From Streptomyces sp. NBC_00443 (lineage in GTDB: Bacteria > Actinomycetota > Actinomycetes > Streptomycetales > Streptomycetaceae): 64,000 nt of DNA. The number at the start of each line of letters is the position of its first letter. The first letter of the stretch is position 1. A program made the translations under genes and the position numbers. Below, piece by piece: positions 25,874 through 34,269 of this stretch. Location: assembly GCF_036014175.1 (NCBI RefSeq), contig NZ_CP107917.1, positions 558,001 through 622,000 on the forward strand. The letters run 5' to 3'. Under the pieces are notes generated by a model. It saw nothing but the letters and a program-made list of their open reading frames with translations. It was not told where the DNA came from and ran no database searches.

Positions 25874-28651
25874 ATGGTCCGACTATTGGGTCGATCCGGG
25901 GCCCGGTCGGCCTCTCGTCCCAGCGGTCTGCGCACACGCGGTGCGTCCGACCGCTTCCTTGGAGTGCCCGAGCCGGGGGTCCCGAGCGACGAGCCCGCTC
26001 AGGGGCGGCGCGACGGGTGGTTCGCCGCGCTGCGGGCGGCGGTGGGCGGCCGCAGTGTCGCCGGGCAGGTGTTCCTGCTGCAGGTGGTGATCGTGCTCCT
26101 GCTGGTCGTCGCCGCGGTGGTGGCTCTGGTGCTGCAGGTGCGGTACGACACCACGCAGGAGGCCCGCAACCGCTCGGTGGCCGTCGCCGAGTCGTTCGCC
26201 AACGCGCCCGGCACCCGGGAGGCGCTGAACAGCCCGGATCCGTCGGCCGTGCTGCAGCCCCGGGCCGAGGCGGCGCGCAAGGCGACGGACGTGGACTTCA
26301 TCGTCGTCATGAACACCGACGGCATCCGCTACACCCACCCCAAGCCGGACCGGATCGGCAAGCAGTTCGTCGGGAACATCGCACCCGCGCAGGCCGGGCG
26401 GGTCGTGACCGAGGAGATCACCGGCACCATCGGACCGCTCGTGCAGGCCGTGGTGCCCATCAAGGCACCCGACGGGCAGGTCGTCGGGCTGGTCTCGGCC
26501 GGGGTCACGAAGGCGACCGTGGGCGGTACCGCGGACCGGCAGCTGCCGCTGGTGCTGACCGCGGCGGCGGTGGCGCTCGCCCTGTCGACAGCGGGCACGG
26601 CGCTGGTCAGCAGGCGCCTGCTGCGGCAGACACACGGTCTCGGACCGCACGAGATGACGCGGATGTACGAGCACCACGACGCCGTCCTGCACGCCGTGCG
26701 GGAGGGCGTGATCATCGTCGGCACCGAGGGCCGGCTGCTGCTCGCCAACGACGAGGCGCACCGCCTGCTCGACCTGCCCGCCGACGCCGAGGGGCACCGG
26801 GTGCTCCACCTCGGCCTCGCCCCCGACACCGCCGAACTGCTGGACTCCGGCCGGATGGCCACGGACGAGGTGCACCTGGTCAAGGACCGGCTGCTGGCGG
26901 TCAACCAACGCCCCACCACGCTCCGGGGCCGCCCGTCCGGCAGCGTCGCCACCCTGCGCGACTCGACCGAGCTGCGCGCCCTGTCCGGCCGCGCCGAGGA
27001 GGCCCGCGAGCGCCTGAACATGCTGTACGACGCCGGTGTGGGCATCGGCACCAGTCTGGACGTCACCCGCACCGCCGAGGAACTGGCGGAGCTGGCGGTG
27101 CCCCGCTTCGCGGACTTCGCCACCGTCGACCTGTACGAGGCCGTGCTGGGCGGCGGGCAGCCGGAGGCGGCGACGCGGCTGCGCCGCACGGCGTGCAGCG
27201 GCATACGCAAGGACGCGCCGCTGTACCCGGTGGGTGAGCAGCTGAGGTTCGTCGACTCCTCGCCGCAGGCCCGCGCACTGAAGGACGGACAGGCCGTCAT
27301 CGAGCCACGGCTGGAGGAGGCGCCGGGCTGGCGGGCCCAGGACCTGGAGCGCTCGGCGCAGGTCGTGGAGTTCGGTATCCACTCCCTGATCGCGGTGCCG
27401 CTGCGGGCGGGGTCCCTGGTGCTGGGCGTGGTCAGCTTCTGGCGGTCGCAGAAGGCCGAGCCGTTCGATGCCGACGAGGTGGCGCTGGCCGAGGAGCTGG
27501 TCGCCCGGGCCGCGGTGTCGATCGACAACGCCCGCCGGTACACGCGAGAGCACAGCATGGCGGTGACGCTGCAGCGCAGTCTGCTGCCGCGCCGGCTGCC
27601 CGAGCAGAACGCCCTGGACATCGCCTACCGGTATCTGCCGGCGCAGGCCGGGGTGGGCGGCGACTGGTTCGACGTGCTGCCGCTGTCCGGCGCCCGGGTC
27701 GCGCTCGTGGTGGGGGACGTCGTCGGACACGGGCTGCACGCGGCGGCGACGATGGGCCGGCTGCGTACGGCCGTGCACAACTTCTCCGCCCTGGACCTGC
27801 CGCCCGACGAACTGCTCGCGCTCCTCGACGAGCTGGTCGCCCGCATCGACCAGGACGAGGCCCAGGAGGGCGACAGCGCACCGGTGACCGGCGCGACCTG
27901 TCTGTACGCGGTCTACGACCCGGTGACCCAGCGGTGCACGATGGCCCGCGCCGGCCATCCGCCGCCTGCCCTGATCCAGCCGGACGGCACCGTCGGCTTC
28001 CCCGACGTGCCCGCCGGTCCGCCGCTGGGCCTGGGCGGGCTGCCGTTCGAGACGGCCGAGCTGGAGCTGGCGCAGGACAGCCGGCTCGTGCTCTACACGG
28101 ACGGTCTGGTGGAGGACCGTGAACGGGACATCGACGAGGGCCTCGAACTGCTGCGGGACGCTCTGTCCCAGGCCGGCCCGTCGCCGGAGGAGACCTGCCA
28201 GGCCGTACTGGAGGCCCGGCGGCCGGCCCGGGCCGGCGCCGACATCGCGCTGATCGTGGCGGGCACCCGGGCGCTCGGGGCCGACCTGGTCGCCGAGTGG
28301 GAGGTGCCGTCCGACCCGGCGGCCGTGGGTCAGGTGCGCTCGGCCGTGACGGGGACGCTCCAGGCGTGGGGCCTGGAGGAGCTGTCGTTCGCCACGGAGC
28401 TGATCCTGAGCGAGCTGGTCACCAACGCGATCCGGTACGGCGGTGAGCCGATCCGCGTGCGGATGCTGCACGACCGCAGCCTGATCTGCGAGGTCTTCGA
28501 CAGCAGCAGCACCTCGCCGCATCTGCGCTACGCGACCATGACGGACGAGGGCGGGCGCGGCCTGTTCCTCGTCGCGCAGCTGGCTGACCGCTGGGGCACG
28601 CGGTACCTGCCCGCGGGCAAGGTGATCTGGGCGGAGCAGCCGCTGCCGTAG
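25874..28651 (+). CDS. Membrane sensor SpoIIE PP2C phosphatase with ATPase domain
   Basis: This encodes 925 residues. After a basic N-terminus, one membrane helix (~65-90, VFLLQVVIVLLLVVAAVVALVL) leads to an extracytoplasmic cache-like sensor (~90-215, DVDFIVVMNTDGIRYTHP and GPLVQAVVPIKAPDG). A second helix (~220-240) follows. The cytosolic part has PAS (~265-370), GAF (~385-550), SpoIIE PP2C (~575-790: GGDWFDVLPL, GDVVGHGLHAA, LVLYTDGLVED) and HATPase_c (~800-925: ILSELVTNAIRYGG, DEGGRGLFLVAQL). The sensor half looks like the ligand domain of citrate/C4-dicarboxylate histidine kinases. It forms a local cluster of three PP2C proteins with 19378-21184 and 23172-25697. Confidence 0.9.
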   Translation: MVRLLGRSGARSASRPSGLRTRGASDRFLGVPEPGVPSDEPAQGRRDGWFAALRAAVGGRSVAGQVFLLQVVIVLLLVVAAVVALVLQVRYDTTQEARNRSVAVAESFANAPGTREALNSPDPSAVLQPRAEAARKATDVDFIVVMNTDGIRYTHPKPDRIGKQFVGNIAPAQAGRVVTEEITGTIGPLVQAVVPIKAPDGQVVGLVSAGVTKATVGGTADRQLPLVLTAAAVALALSTAGTALVSRRLLRQTHGLGPHEMTRMYEHHDAVLHAVREGVIIVGTEGRLLLANDEAHRLLDLPADAEGHRVLHLGLAPDTAELLDSGRMATDEVHLVKDRLLAVNQRPTTLRGRPSGSVATLRDSTELRALSGRAEEARERLNMLYDAGVGIGTSLDVTRTAEELAELAVPRFADFATVDLYEAVLGGGQPEAATRLRRTACSGIRKDAPLYPVGEQLRFVDSSPQARALKDGQAVIEPRLEEAPGWRAQDLERSAQVVEFGIHSLIAVPLRAGSLVLGVVSFWRSQKAEPFDADEVALAEELVARAAVSIDNARRYTREHSMAVTLQRSLLPRRLPEQNALDIAYRYLPAQAGVGGDWFDVLPLSGARVALVVGDVVGHGLHAAATMGRLRTAVHNFSALDLPPDELLALLDELVARIDQDEAQEGDSAPVTGATCLYAVYDPVTQRCTMARAGHPPPALIQPDGTVGFPDVPAGPPLGLGGLPFETAELELAQDSRLVLYTDGLVEDRERDIDEGLELLRDALSQAGPSPEETCQAVLEARRPARAGADIALIVAGTRALGADLVAEWEVPSDPAAVGQVRSAVTGTLQAWGLEELSFATELILSELVTNAIRYGGEPIRVRMLHDRSLICEVFDSSSTSPHLRYATMTDEGGRGLFLVAQLADRWGTRYLPAGKVIWAEQPLP

Positions 28652-28713
28652 CGGCGGCTGTTTGTACATAGGTACGAACCTTCGACGCGACCGGTGCCTG
28701 GCATGCTCCGCCT

Positions 28714-28736
28714 CTGATAGGAAACCTTCCTATCAG
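28714..28736. promoter_or_regulatory. Perfect inverted repeat upstream of chitosanase (CsnR-box-like operator)
   Basis: The arms CTGATAGGAA (28714-28723) and TTCCTATCAG (28727-28736) are exact reverse complements around a three-base spacer, 50 bases before the chitosanase start. Streptomyces chitosanase genes are known to be repressed by the ROK-family protein CsnR at an AGGAAA/TTTCCT-centred palindrome, and this site has that core. No csnR gene lies in the window. Confidence 0.7.
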
Positions 28737-28785
28737 TGTCTCCCAACAGCCAACCCCCCACCCCCCACCTCCACTTGGAGCCGCC

Positions 28786-29596
28786 GTGAAGCACCCAGCC
28801 CGCACGTCGCGCCGAAGTCTGCTCGCCCTGATCGGCGCGTCGCTGGCGTCAGTCCCGCTGCTCAACTCCCCGGGCGGCCGCGGCCGCGGTGGGACTCGAC
28901 GACCCGGCGAAGAAGGAGATCGCCATGAAGCTGGTGTCGAGCGCGGAGAACTCCTCGCTCGACTGGAAGGCGCAGTACAAGTACATCGAGGACATCGGCG
29001 ACGGCCGCGGCTACACCGCCGGGATCATCGGCTTCTGCTCCGGCACGGGCGACATGCTCGACCTCGTCGAGCTCTACACCGACCGCCGCCCCGGCAACGT
29101 CCTCGCCCCGTACCTGCCGGCACTGCGACGGGTTGACGGCACCGACTCCCACGACGGACTCGACCCGGACTTCCCGCGCGACTGGGCCCGGGCCGCGCAG
29201 GACCAGGAGTTCCGGCGGGCGCAGGACGACGAGCGCGACCGTGTGTACTTCGGTCCGGCCGTGCGACAGGGCAAGACGGACGGGCTGCGTGCGCTCGGGC
29301 AGTTCGCGTACTACGACGCCATCGTGATGCACGGCGACGGCACCGACCCGACCAGTTTCCGCAACATCCGGCGGCGCGCGCTGAACCAGGCCCGGCCGCC
29401 CGCGCAGGGCGGTGACGAGGTCACTTATCTGCACGCCTTCCTGGACGCGCGGGTGTGGGCCATGAAGCAGGAGGAGGCACACAGCGACACCAGCCGGGTC
29501 GACACGGCCCAGCGGGTCTTCCTGCGCGCGGGCAACCTCGACCTGAACCCGCCACTCGACTGGAAGGTGTACGGGGACAGCTACCACATCGGCTGA
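28786..29596 (+). pseudogene. csn: GH46 chitosanase, secreted, frameshifted at the signal-peptide junction
   Basis: ATG 28786 opens a signal peptide (TSRRSLLALIGASLASVPLLNSP, a twin-Arg-like RR followed by a hydrophobic core) that then runs out of frame. The mature enzyme is in the next frame: VGLDDPAKKEIAMKLVSSAE, YIEDIGDGRGYTAGIIGF, DERDRVYFGPAV and NLDLNPPLDWKVYGD. These match GH46 chitosanases of the Streptomyces N174 type, with catalytic Glu in SSAENSS and Asp in IGDGRGYT. One extra G in the run at 28872-28874 accounts for the shift. Removing it gives 269 residues with an Ala-rich cleavage site. The enzyme cuts chitosan endo-wise. As read, no secreted product would form. Confidence 0.88.
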
Positions 29597-29710
29597 CCGT
29601 CCCCGGGGTGCCGTACCGCCCTCGTGCGGTACGGCACTCCCGCGTCGTCCGCACGCTTCGCAGCCCATAGAATTGATTTATGAGCTCATAGGCCGGACCC
29701 GCGTACCGAC

Positions 29711-29735
29711 TTAGGCTTGCCTTAGTTTAGGCTTC
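29711..29735. promoter_or_regulatory. Iron-box-like site (DmdR/DtxR type)
   Basis: TTAGGCTTGCCTTAG at 29711-29725 is followed by TTTAGGCTTCC. This resembles the DtxR/DmdR1 iron-box consensus built on TTAGG...CCTAA. It lies 40-65 bases before the ferredoxin reductase start, in a patch of low GC. Iron-dependent repression of that gene is the natural reading. Confidence 0.6.
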
Positions 29736-29775
29736 CCGACGAGATCGCTTGTCACCGCTCGAAGGGACCCTGATC

Positions 29776-31140
29776 ATGCCCCGCCCCCTGCGGGTAGCCA
29801 TCGTCGGAGCCGGCCCCGCCGGGATCTACGCCGCCGACGCCCTGCTCAAGTCCGACGTGGCCGCCGAACCCGGCGTGTCCATCGACCTCTTCGAGCGCAT
29901 GCCGGCGCCATTCGGACTGATCCGGTACGGCGTCGCCCCCGACCACCCCCGCATCAAGGGCATCATCACGGCCCTCCACCAGGTCCTCGACAAGCCCCAG
30001 ATCCGCCTCTTCGGCAACGTCGACTACCCGACCGACATCAGCCTGGACGACCTGCGCGCGTTCTACGACGCCGTGATCTTCTCGACGGGTGCGACGGCCG
30101 ACCGGGCGCTGCCGATACCGGGTGTCGACCTCGACGGGTCGTACGGCGCCGCGGACTTCGTCTCCTGGTACGACGGCCACCCGGACGTTCCGCGCACCTG
30201 GCCGCTCGAGGCCGAGAAGGTCGCCGTCCTCGGTGTCGGCAACGTCGCCCTCGACGTGGCCCGCATCCTGGCGAAGACGGCGGAGGAACTGCTCCCGACG
30301 GAGATCCCGCCGAACGTCCACGAGGGCCTCAAGGCCAACAAGGCCCTGGAAGTGCACGTGTTCGGCCGCCGTGGCCCGGCGCAGGCGAAGTTCAGCCCCA
30401 TGGAGCTGCGCGAGCTGGACCACTCCCCCAACATCGAGGTCATCGTCGACCCCGAGGACATCGACTACGACGAGGGCTCGATCGAGACCCGGCGCGGCAA
30501 CAAGCAGGCCGACATGGTCGCCAAGACCCTGGAGAACTGGGCGATACGCGACGTCGGCAACCGGCCGCACAAGCTGTTCCTGCACTTCTTCGAGTCGCCC
30601 ACCGAGATCCTCGGCGAGGACGGCAAGGTCGTCGGCCTGCGCACCGAGCGCACCGCCCTCGACGGCACCGGCAACGTCAAGGGCACCGGCGAGTTCAAGG
30701 ACTGGGACGTCACCGCGATCTACCGTGCGGTCGGCTACCTCTCCGACAAACTCCCCAAGCTGCCCTGGGACATCGACTCGGGCACCGTCCCGGACGAGGG
30801 CGGCCGGGTCATCCAGGAGTCCGGCGAGCACCTGCAGTCGACGTACGTCACCGGCTGGATCCGGCGCGGCCCGGTGGGCCTGATCGGCCACACCAAGGGC
30901 GACGCCAACGAGACGGTGTCCAACCTGCTGGACGACTTCGCCCACGACCGTCTGCAGACGCCGGGTTCGCCCGAGCCGGAGGCGGTGGAGGCCTTCCTCG
31001 CCGAGCGCGAGATCCGCTTCACCACCTGGGACGGCTGGTACAAGCTCGACGCCGCCGAGAAGGCGCTGGGCGAACCCCAGGGCCGTGCGCGCGTGAAGCT
31101 CGTCGAGCGCGAGGACATGCTCCGGGAGAGCGGCGCGTAA
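29776..31140 (+). CDS. Ferredoxin/adrenodoxin-type NADP reductase (FprA-like)
   Basis: This encodes 454 residues. The FAD site is RVAIVGAGPAGIYAADALL at the N-terminus, followed by the family motif GLIRYGVAPDHP. The NADP site is VAVLGVGNVALDVARIL near residue 155, and the C-terminal FAD contact is the TGWIRRGPVGLIG motif. This is the mycobacterial FprA/adrenodoxin reductase architecture, passing electrons from NADPH to ferredoxins that feed P450s and other oxygenases. ATG 29776 is chosen over the in-frame TTG 29749 because GAAGGGA sits at 29761-29767. An iron box lies upstream. Confidence 0.92.
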   Translation: MPRPLRVAIVGAGPAGIYAADALLKSDVAAEPGVSIDLFERMPAPFGLIRYGVAPDHPRIKGIITALHQVLDKPQIRLFGNVDYPTDISLDDLRAFYDAVIFSTGATADRALPIPGVDLDGSYGAADFVSWYDGHPDVPRTWPLEAEKVAVLGVGNVALDVARILAKTAEELLPTEIPPNVHEGLKANKALEVHVFGRRGPAQAKFSPMELRELDHSPNIEVIVDPEDIDYDEGSIETRRGNKQADMVAKTLENWAIRDVGNRPHKLFLHFFESPTEILGEDGKVVGLRTERTALDGTGNVKGTGEFKDWDVTAIYRAVGYLSDKLPKLPWDIDSGTVPDEGGRVIQESGEHLQSTYVTGWIRRGPVGLIGHTKGDANETVSNLLDDFAHDRLQTPGSPEPEAVEAFLAEREIRFTTWDGWYKLDAAEKALGEPQGRARVKLVEREDMLRESGA

Positions 31141-31161
31141 GACACCGAAGCCGACGCTGAA

Positions 31162-31201
31162 GCCGTGAGGGCCGGGGGTTGCAACCCCCGGCCCTCACGG
31201 C
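31162..31201 (+). terminator. Strong intrinsic terminator hairpin
   Basis: The 19-base arms 31162-31180 and 31183-31201 (GCCGTGAGGGCCGGGGGTT and its exact complement) flank a two-base centre. They lie 22 bases after the ferredoxin reductase stop and are followed by CTTTG. The T-run is weak, as is usual in Streptomyces. Confidence 0.85.
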
Positions 31202-31247
31202 CTTTGTCAGCGCGCTCCGGGTGATCAGTACCTGTTAGCGTCCCCCG

Positions 31248-32074
31248 GTGTTCTCACTCCTGGAGCCCCCTTTCTTCGCCCGGCTGCGCGATGCGCGGCG
31301 GGTGCTCGTCGCCGGTGCGGGCGGCGGTTTCGACGTGTACGCCGGACTGCCCCTGGCCCTCGCGCTCCGCGCGGCCGGCAAGGAAGTCCATCTGGCCAAC
31401 CTGTCCTTCTCGGACCTGTTCGGACTCGCACTCGACGCGTGGGTGGACCACGACGTCGCGGCGATACGCCCGGACACCCCGGTGCGTGGCGACTACTCGT
31501 GCTGGTGGACGGCGGGACCGACATCCTGATGCGCGGCGACGAGCACGGGCTGGGCACGCCGGAGGAGGACATGGCCAGCCTGGCCGCAGTGTCCGGACTG
31601 GACGAGGTTCCGGTGCGGCTCGTGGCCTGCCTCGGGTTCGGCGTGGACTCCTATCACGGGGTCAACCACTCCCTCGTGCTGGAGAACCTCGCCGCGCTGG
31701 ACCGCGAGGGCGGCTACCTCGGGACCTTCTCGCTGCCGCGGCACAGCCACGAGGGGCGGTTGTACCTCGACGCGGTGGAGCATGCCCAGCGGGCCACGCC
31801 GGACCACCCGAGCATCGTCCAGGGCTCCGTCGCGGCGGCCGTACGCGGTGACTTCGGCGACGTCCGGTTCACCGAGCGCACCAGGAACAGCGAACTGTTC
31901 ATCAATCCGCTCATGGCCCAGTACTTCTGCGTCGACGCACCCGCCCTGGCCGGCCGCAACCTGTATCTCGACCGCATCGAGAACACCGCGCTCATGCGCC
32001 AGATCAGCTCGGTCATCGCGGAGTTCCGCGACGAGCTCACCCAGCAGCGGCCACCGCGCGCCTACCCCCACTGA
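31248..32074 (+). pseudogene. DUF1152 family protein with internal deletion and frame change
   Basis: From GTG 31248 the protein starts FSLLEPPFFARLRDARRVLVAGAGGGFDVYAGLPLA, the typical DUF1152 N-terminus, and continues to DHDVAAIRPDTPVRGDY. There the frame is lost at about 31490. The next frame resumes directly at LVLVDGGTDILMRGDEHGLG and runs through the rest of the family to YPH at 32074. The ~40-50 residues normally found between these points (the region leading to DALVLVDGG) are absent, so this is a real deletion of about 130 bases with a frame change, not a single-base slip. DUF1152 proteins have no established function. Confidence 0.75.
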
Positions 32075-32175
32075 CGCGCCCGCGTCTCAGATTTCGGTGA
32101 AGCCTCCCCACCACGTGCGTACGTTGCATACACTCCTGATCTTCACGCAAGCTCCACACAGGGGGATGTTTCTCC

Positions 32176-32670
32176 ATGAGCATACGCATCATCGCCACAA
32201 CCGCCGTCGCCGCCGGCACGCTCGCCGCGCTCTCCGCCGTGCCGGCCCACGCCACCGAGTACTCGTCCGCGCTGAAGATCCGCGGCATCCAGTACGACGC
32301 ACCCGGCAGCGACTCGAACAACTGCCGGACCGGCAACACCGACGAGGAGTACCTGACGATCAGGAACTACTCGTCCGGTACCACGGTCAACCTCAAGGGC
32401 TACGTCGTGAAGGACAAGGCCAACAACCGGTTCGCCTTTACCGCCAACCACTACCTCCAGCCCGGCGACTACGTGAAGCTCCGGGGCGGCAACGGCAACG
32501 ACTCCGACGCGAAGAACGTCGTCTACCGCGACAACTGCAACTTCATGTGGAACAACGACAAGGACTCGATCTACCTGTACAAGCCCTCGGGCGCCGGGGC
32601 CGACTCGCACTCCTACACCAAGAGCGGGAACGACCGGGACGGCAACGGCTACATCACGTACCACAACTGA
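32176..32670 (+). CDS. Secreted lamin-tail-domain protein
   Basis: This encodes 164 residues with a clear signal peptide (MSIRIIATTAVAAGTLAALSAVPAHA, AxA cleavage). The mature part is a lamin-tail (LTD) beta-sandwich: IRGIQYDAPGSDSNN, EEYLTIRNYSSGTTVNLKGYVVKDKANNRF, then LQPGDYVKLRGGNG and YLYKPSG. Two Cys (NNCRTG and RDNCNF) may pair outside the cell. Homologous single-LTD exported proteins are common in Streptomyces, with unproven function. The upstream gene is the DUF1152 relic. Confidence 0.85.
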   Translation: MSIRIIATTAVAAGTLAALSAVPAHATEYSSALKIRGIQYDAPGSDSNNCRTGNTDEEYLTIRNYSSGTTVNLKGYVVKDKANNRFAFTANHYLQPGDYVKLRGGNGNDSDAKNVVYRDNCNFMWNNDKDSIYLYKPSGAGADSHSYTKSGNDRDGNGYITYHN

Positions 32671-32771
32671 TCGGACACCGGGCCTTGTCCCGGCCTCGGC
32701 GGCCTCGCGGCCCGGCCTGTCTCCAGATAGCCCAGACACCGACCCCACCCACCGGCACGCCGACGCGCCAC

Positions 32772-32803
32772 GGCCCCCGCCCGTGAAGCTGCGGGCGGGG
32801 GCC
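32772..32803. terminator. Hairpin terminator between convergent genes
   Basis: Twelve-base arms GGCCCCCGCCCG and CGGGCGGGGGCC flank an eight-base loop. It lies between the lamin-tail gene (rightward) and the small leftward ORF ending at 32810, so it can serve both. Confidence 0.75.
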
Positions 32804-32809
32804 GAACAC

Positions 32810-33025
32810 TCACGCTTCCTGCTGCTCGGTCTCTGGCGGTTGCAAGGTGCCAAGCTCGGCCGTCCACTCCGTCCCGCCGCCAACCGGGCTCAGGTACGCC
32901 ATCGCCACGCTGAGCAGCTTTCCCTCATCCGACCGCAGCAACGTCCCAAGGTCGCGGATCACCCCGTTTCGGGCCTGCGCCGGATCAAACACTGTGTCGC
33001 CGATCTTGTGGGCCTGTTCGGTCAT
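32810..33025 (-). CDS. Small hypothetical protein of the GntR-associated pair
   Basis: This encodes 71 residues (MTEQAHKIGDTVFDPAQARNGVIRDLGTLLRSDEG...) ending in an acidic tail. It has a compact beta-rich look and no membrane segment or signal. Similar short proteins occur divergently from KorSA-like GntR genes in Streptomyces integrative elements and their remnants. Its ATG overlaps the upstream stop as ATGA, so it is translated with the gene at 33022-33345. I cannot assign a function. Confidence 0.6.
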   Translation of the reverse strand: MTEQAHKIGDTVFDPAQARNGVIRDLGTLLRSDEGKLLSVAMAYLSPVGGGTEWTAELGTLQPPETEQQEA

Positions 33026-33345
33026 GTCCGTGCCCCTGCCATCTCGCGCGACCCCTCGTCCATGGCGTGCAGTCCGTTCAACACTCGCTCCAGGAGCGAG
33101 ACCTCCACCGGTTTGGCCCGTGGCGGCTTGCGCCGCAGCGTCGCGCCGCGCTCACGCGCACCCGCAACCGTCCCGCTCACCCTTGGCTCCGGAAGGGGCC
33201 GCCTCGACCGGGTCCCGGCCTTCCCGCCTCCCACGACCAGCATCAGGGAGGCCACGAACAGAACCCCAGACGTGATGAGCCAGAATGCGGTACCGCGTCT
33301 GCGCGGTCCCCGGTGCTTGTTTCGCCGGTCCAACGTCGTCGCCAT
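33022..33345 (-). CDS. Small single-pass membrane protein
   Basis: This encodes 107 residues from ATG 33345. It has a basic N-terminus (TTLDRRNKHRGPRRRG) and one membrane helix (FWLITSGVLFVASLMLVVGG), then an Arg/Pro-rich cytosolic part. Sixteen more codons are open upstream, but they lack a ribosome site. It is the first gene of the leftward pair that diverges from the GntR gene, sharing the palindrome at 33396-33407. It resembles small membrane proteins seen beside GntR regulators on actinomycete integrative elements. Function unknown. Confidence 0.55.
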   Translation of the reverse strand: MATTLDRRNKHRGPRRRGTAFWLITSGVLFVASLMLVVGGGKAGTRSRRPLPEPRVSGTVAGARERGATLRRKPPRAKPVEVSLLERVLNGLHAMDEGSREMAGART

Positions 33346-33395
33346 TCCAACCCCTTCGCGCCTGGCTTCCGGCTGACAACCACCATCCTCCACCT

Positions 33396-33407
33396 AGATA
33401 CGTATCT
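33396..33407. promoter_or_regulatory. Perfect 12-bp palindrome, candidate GntR operator
   Basis: AGATACGTATCT reads the same on both strands and lies centrally between the leftward small-ORF pair and the GntR gene. KorSA/GntR-type regulators of Streptomyces elements are usually autoregulated at short palindromes in exactly this position. Confidence 0.6.
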
Positions 33408-33508
33408 GTCAACCAGTGCCGTATCAGCGCCCGGCCCCCACGCACGTCCTGGGATACGGTGAAGGCGACACGACATAGCCGCCCCGCACCCCCTGGAGAC
33501 GCGACACG

Positions 33509-34159
33509 ATGGCCCTGTACGAGAACGAGGCGGCCGAACTCCTGCGGCGCATCGAGAACGGGGACTTTGCGGGACGTAAGACGCTTCCGCAGATCAGGGA
33601 CCTAGCGAAGGCGCGTGCCGTCTCCACGTCCACGATCCGCACCGCTATCGCCCTGCTCGAACAGCACGGCTATGTGCGCCGCGTGCGCGGCCAGGGCACG
33701 ATCATCCTGCCACCGCCCCCGGCACGTCGCACGATCACCCTGCCGGGCGACCTGCCGCACGAATGGACGGCAGACGCCACGCGCTCGACGCAACCGGCCC
33801 CGGCTTCCGTCGCAAGCATCCTCGCTACCGCGCCGGGCGCCTCGATCCGGTGCCATCAGCGCGTCACCGTGCCACCAGGGGAACCGCCCCTCGTCATCGC
33901 GGACACCTGGCTCTCGGCGACTGCCGACGAGGACGCATTGGATGACGCGATTCCCACCCGCCAGACGGTCACCGCTCGCGCTGCGACCCGAGATCACGCC
34001 CGGCTGCTTGAGATCACCCCCGGCCTCCCCGTCATGGAGATCACCGAAGTCCGCGAATCGCCGGACACCGGTCGGCCGCTAACGGTCACGGTCTGCGTGC
34101 TTCCGGCCAACCGCGTGCAAATCTCGGTCGACTCCGAGCGCGGTGGCTGCGGAACGTAG
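33509..34159 (+). CDS. GntR family regulator (HutC/KorSA-like)
   Basis: This encodes 216 residues. The N-terminal winged helix (residues ~5-75) has FAGRKTLPQIRDLAKARAVSTSTIRTAIALLEQHGYVRRVRGQGTIIL, the standard GntR helix-turn-helix and wing. The C-terminal half (~85-210) is a UTRA ligand domain ending MEITEVRESPDTGRPLTVTVCVLP. It is 110 bases before the cyclase operon and on the same strand, so it may control the pathway, its own gene and the divergent pair through the palindrome. The ligand is unknown. Confidence 0.85.
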   Translation: MALYENEAAELLRRIENGDFAGRKTLPQIRDLAKARAVSTSTIRTAIALLEQHGYVRRVRGQGTIILPPPPARRTITLPGDLPHEWTADATRSTQPAPASVASILATAPGASIRCHQRVTVPPGEPPLVIADTWLSATADEDALDDAIPTRQTVTARAATRDHARLLEITPGLPVMEITEVRESPDTGRPLTVTVCVLPANRVQISVDSERGGCGT

Positions 34160-34269
34160 CCAGTCGGACACCCCCCGCGTATTCTCGCCTCAGCGCGCGG
34201 ACCGCATCGCCTGCGGCACCGGTCGTGGGTTCGCCGCGCGCTCGACTCATCGACAGGGGGAAATCCGCA

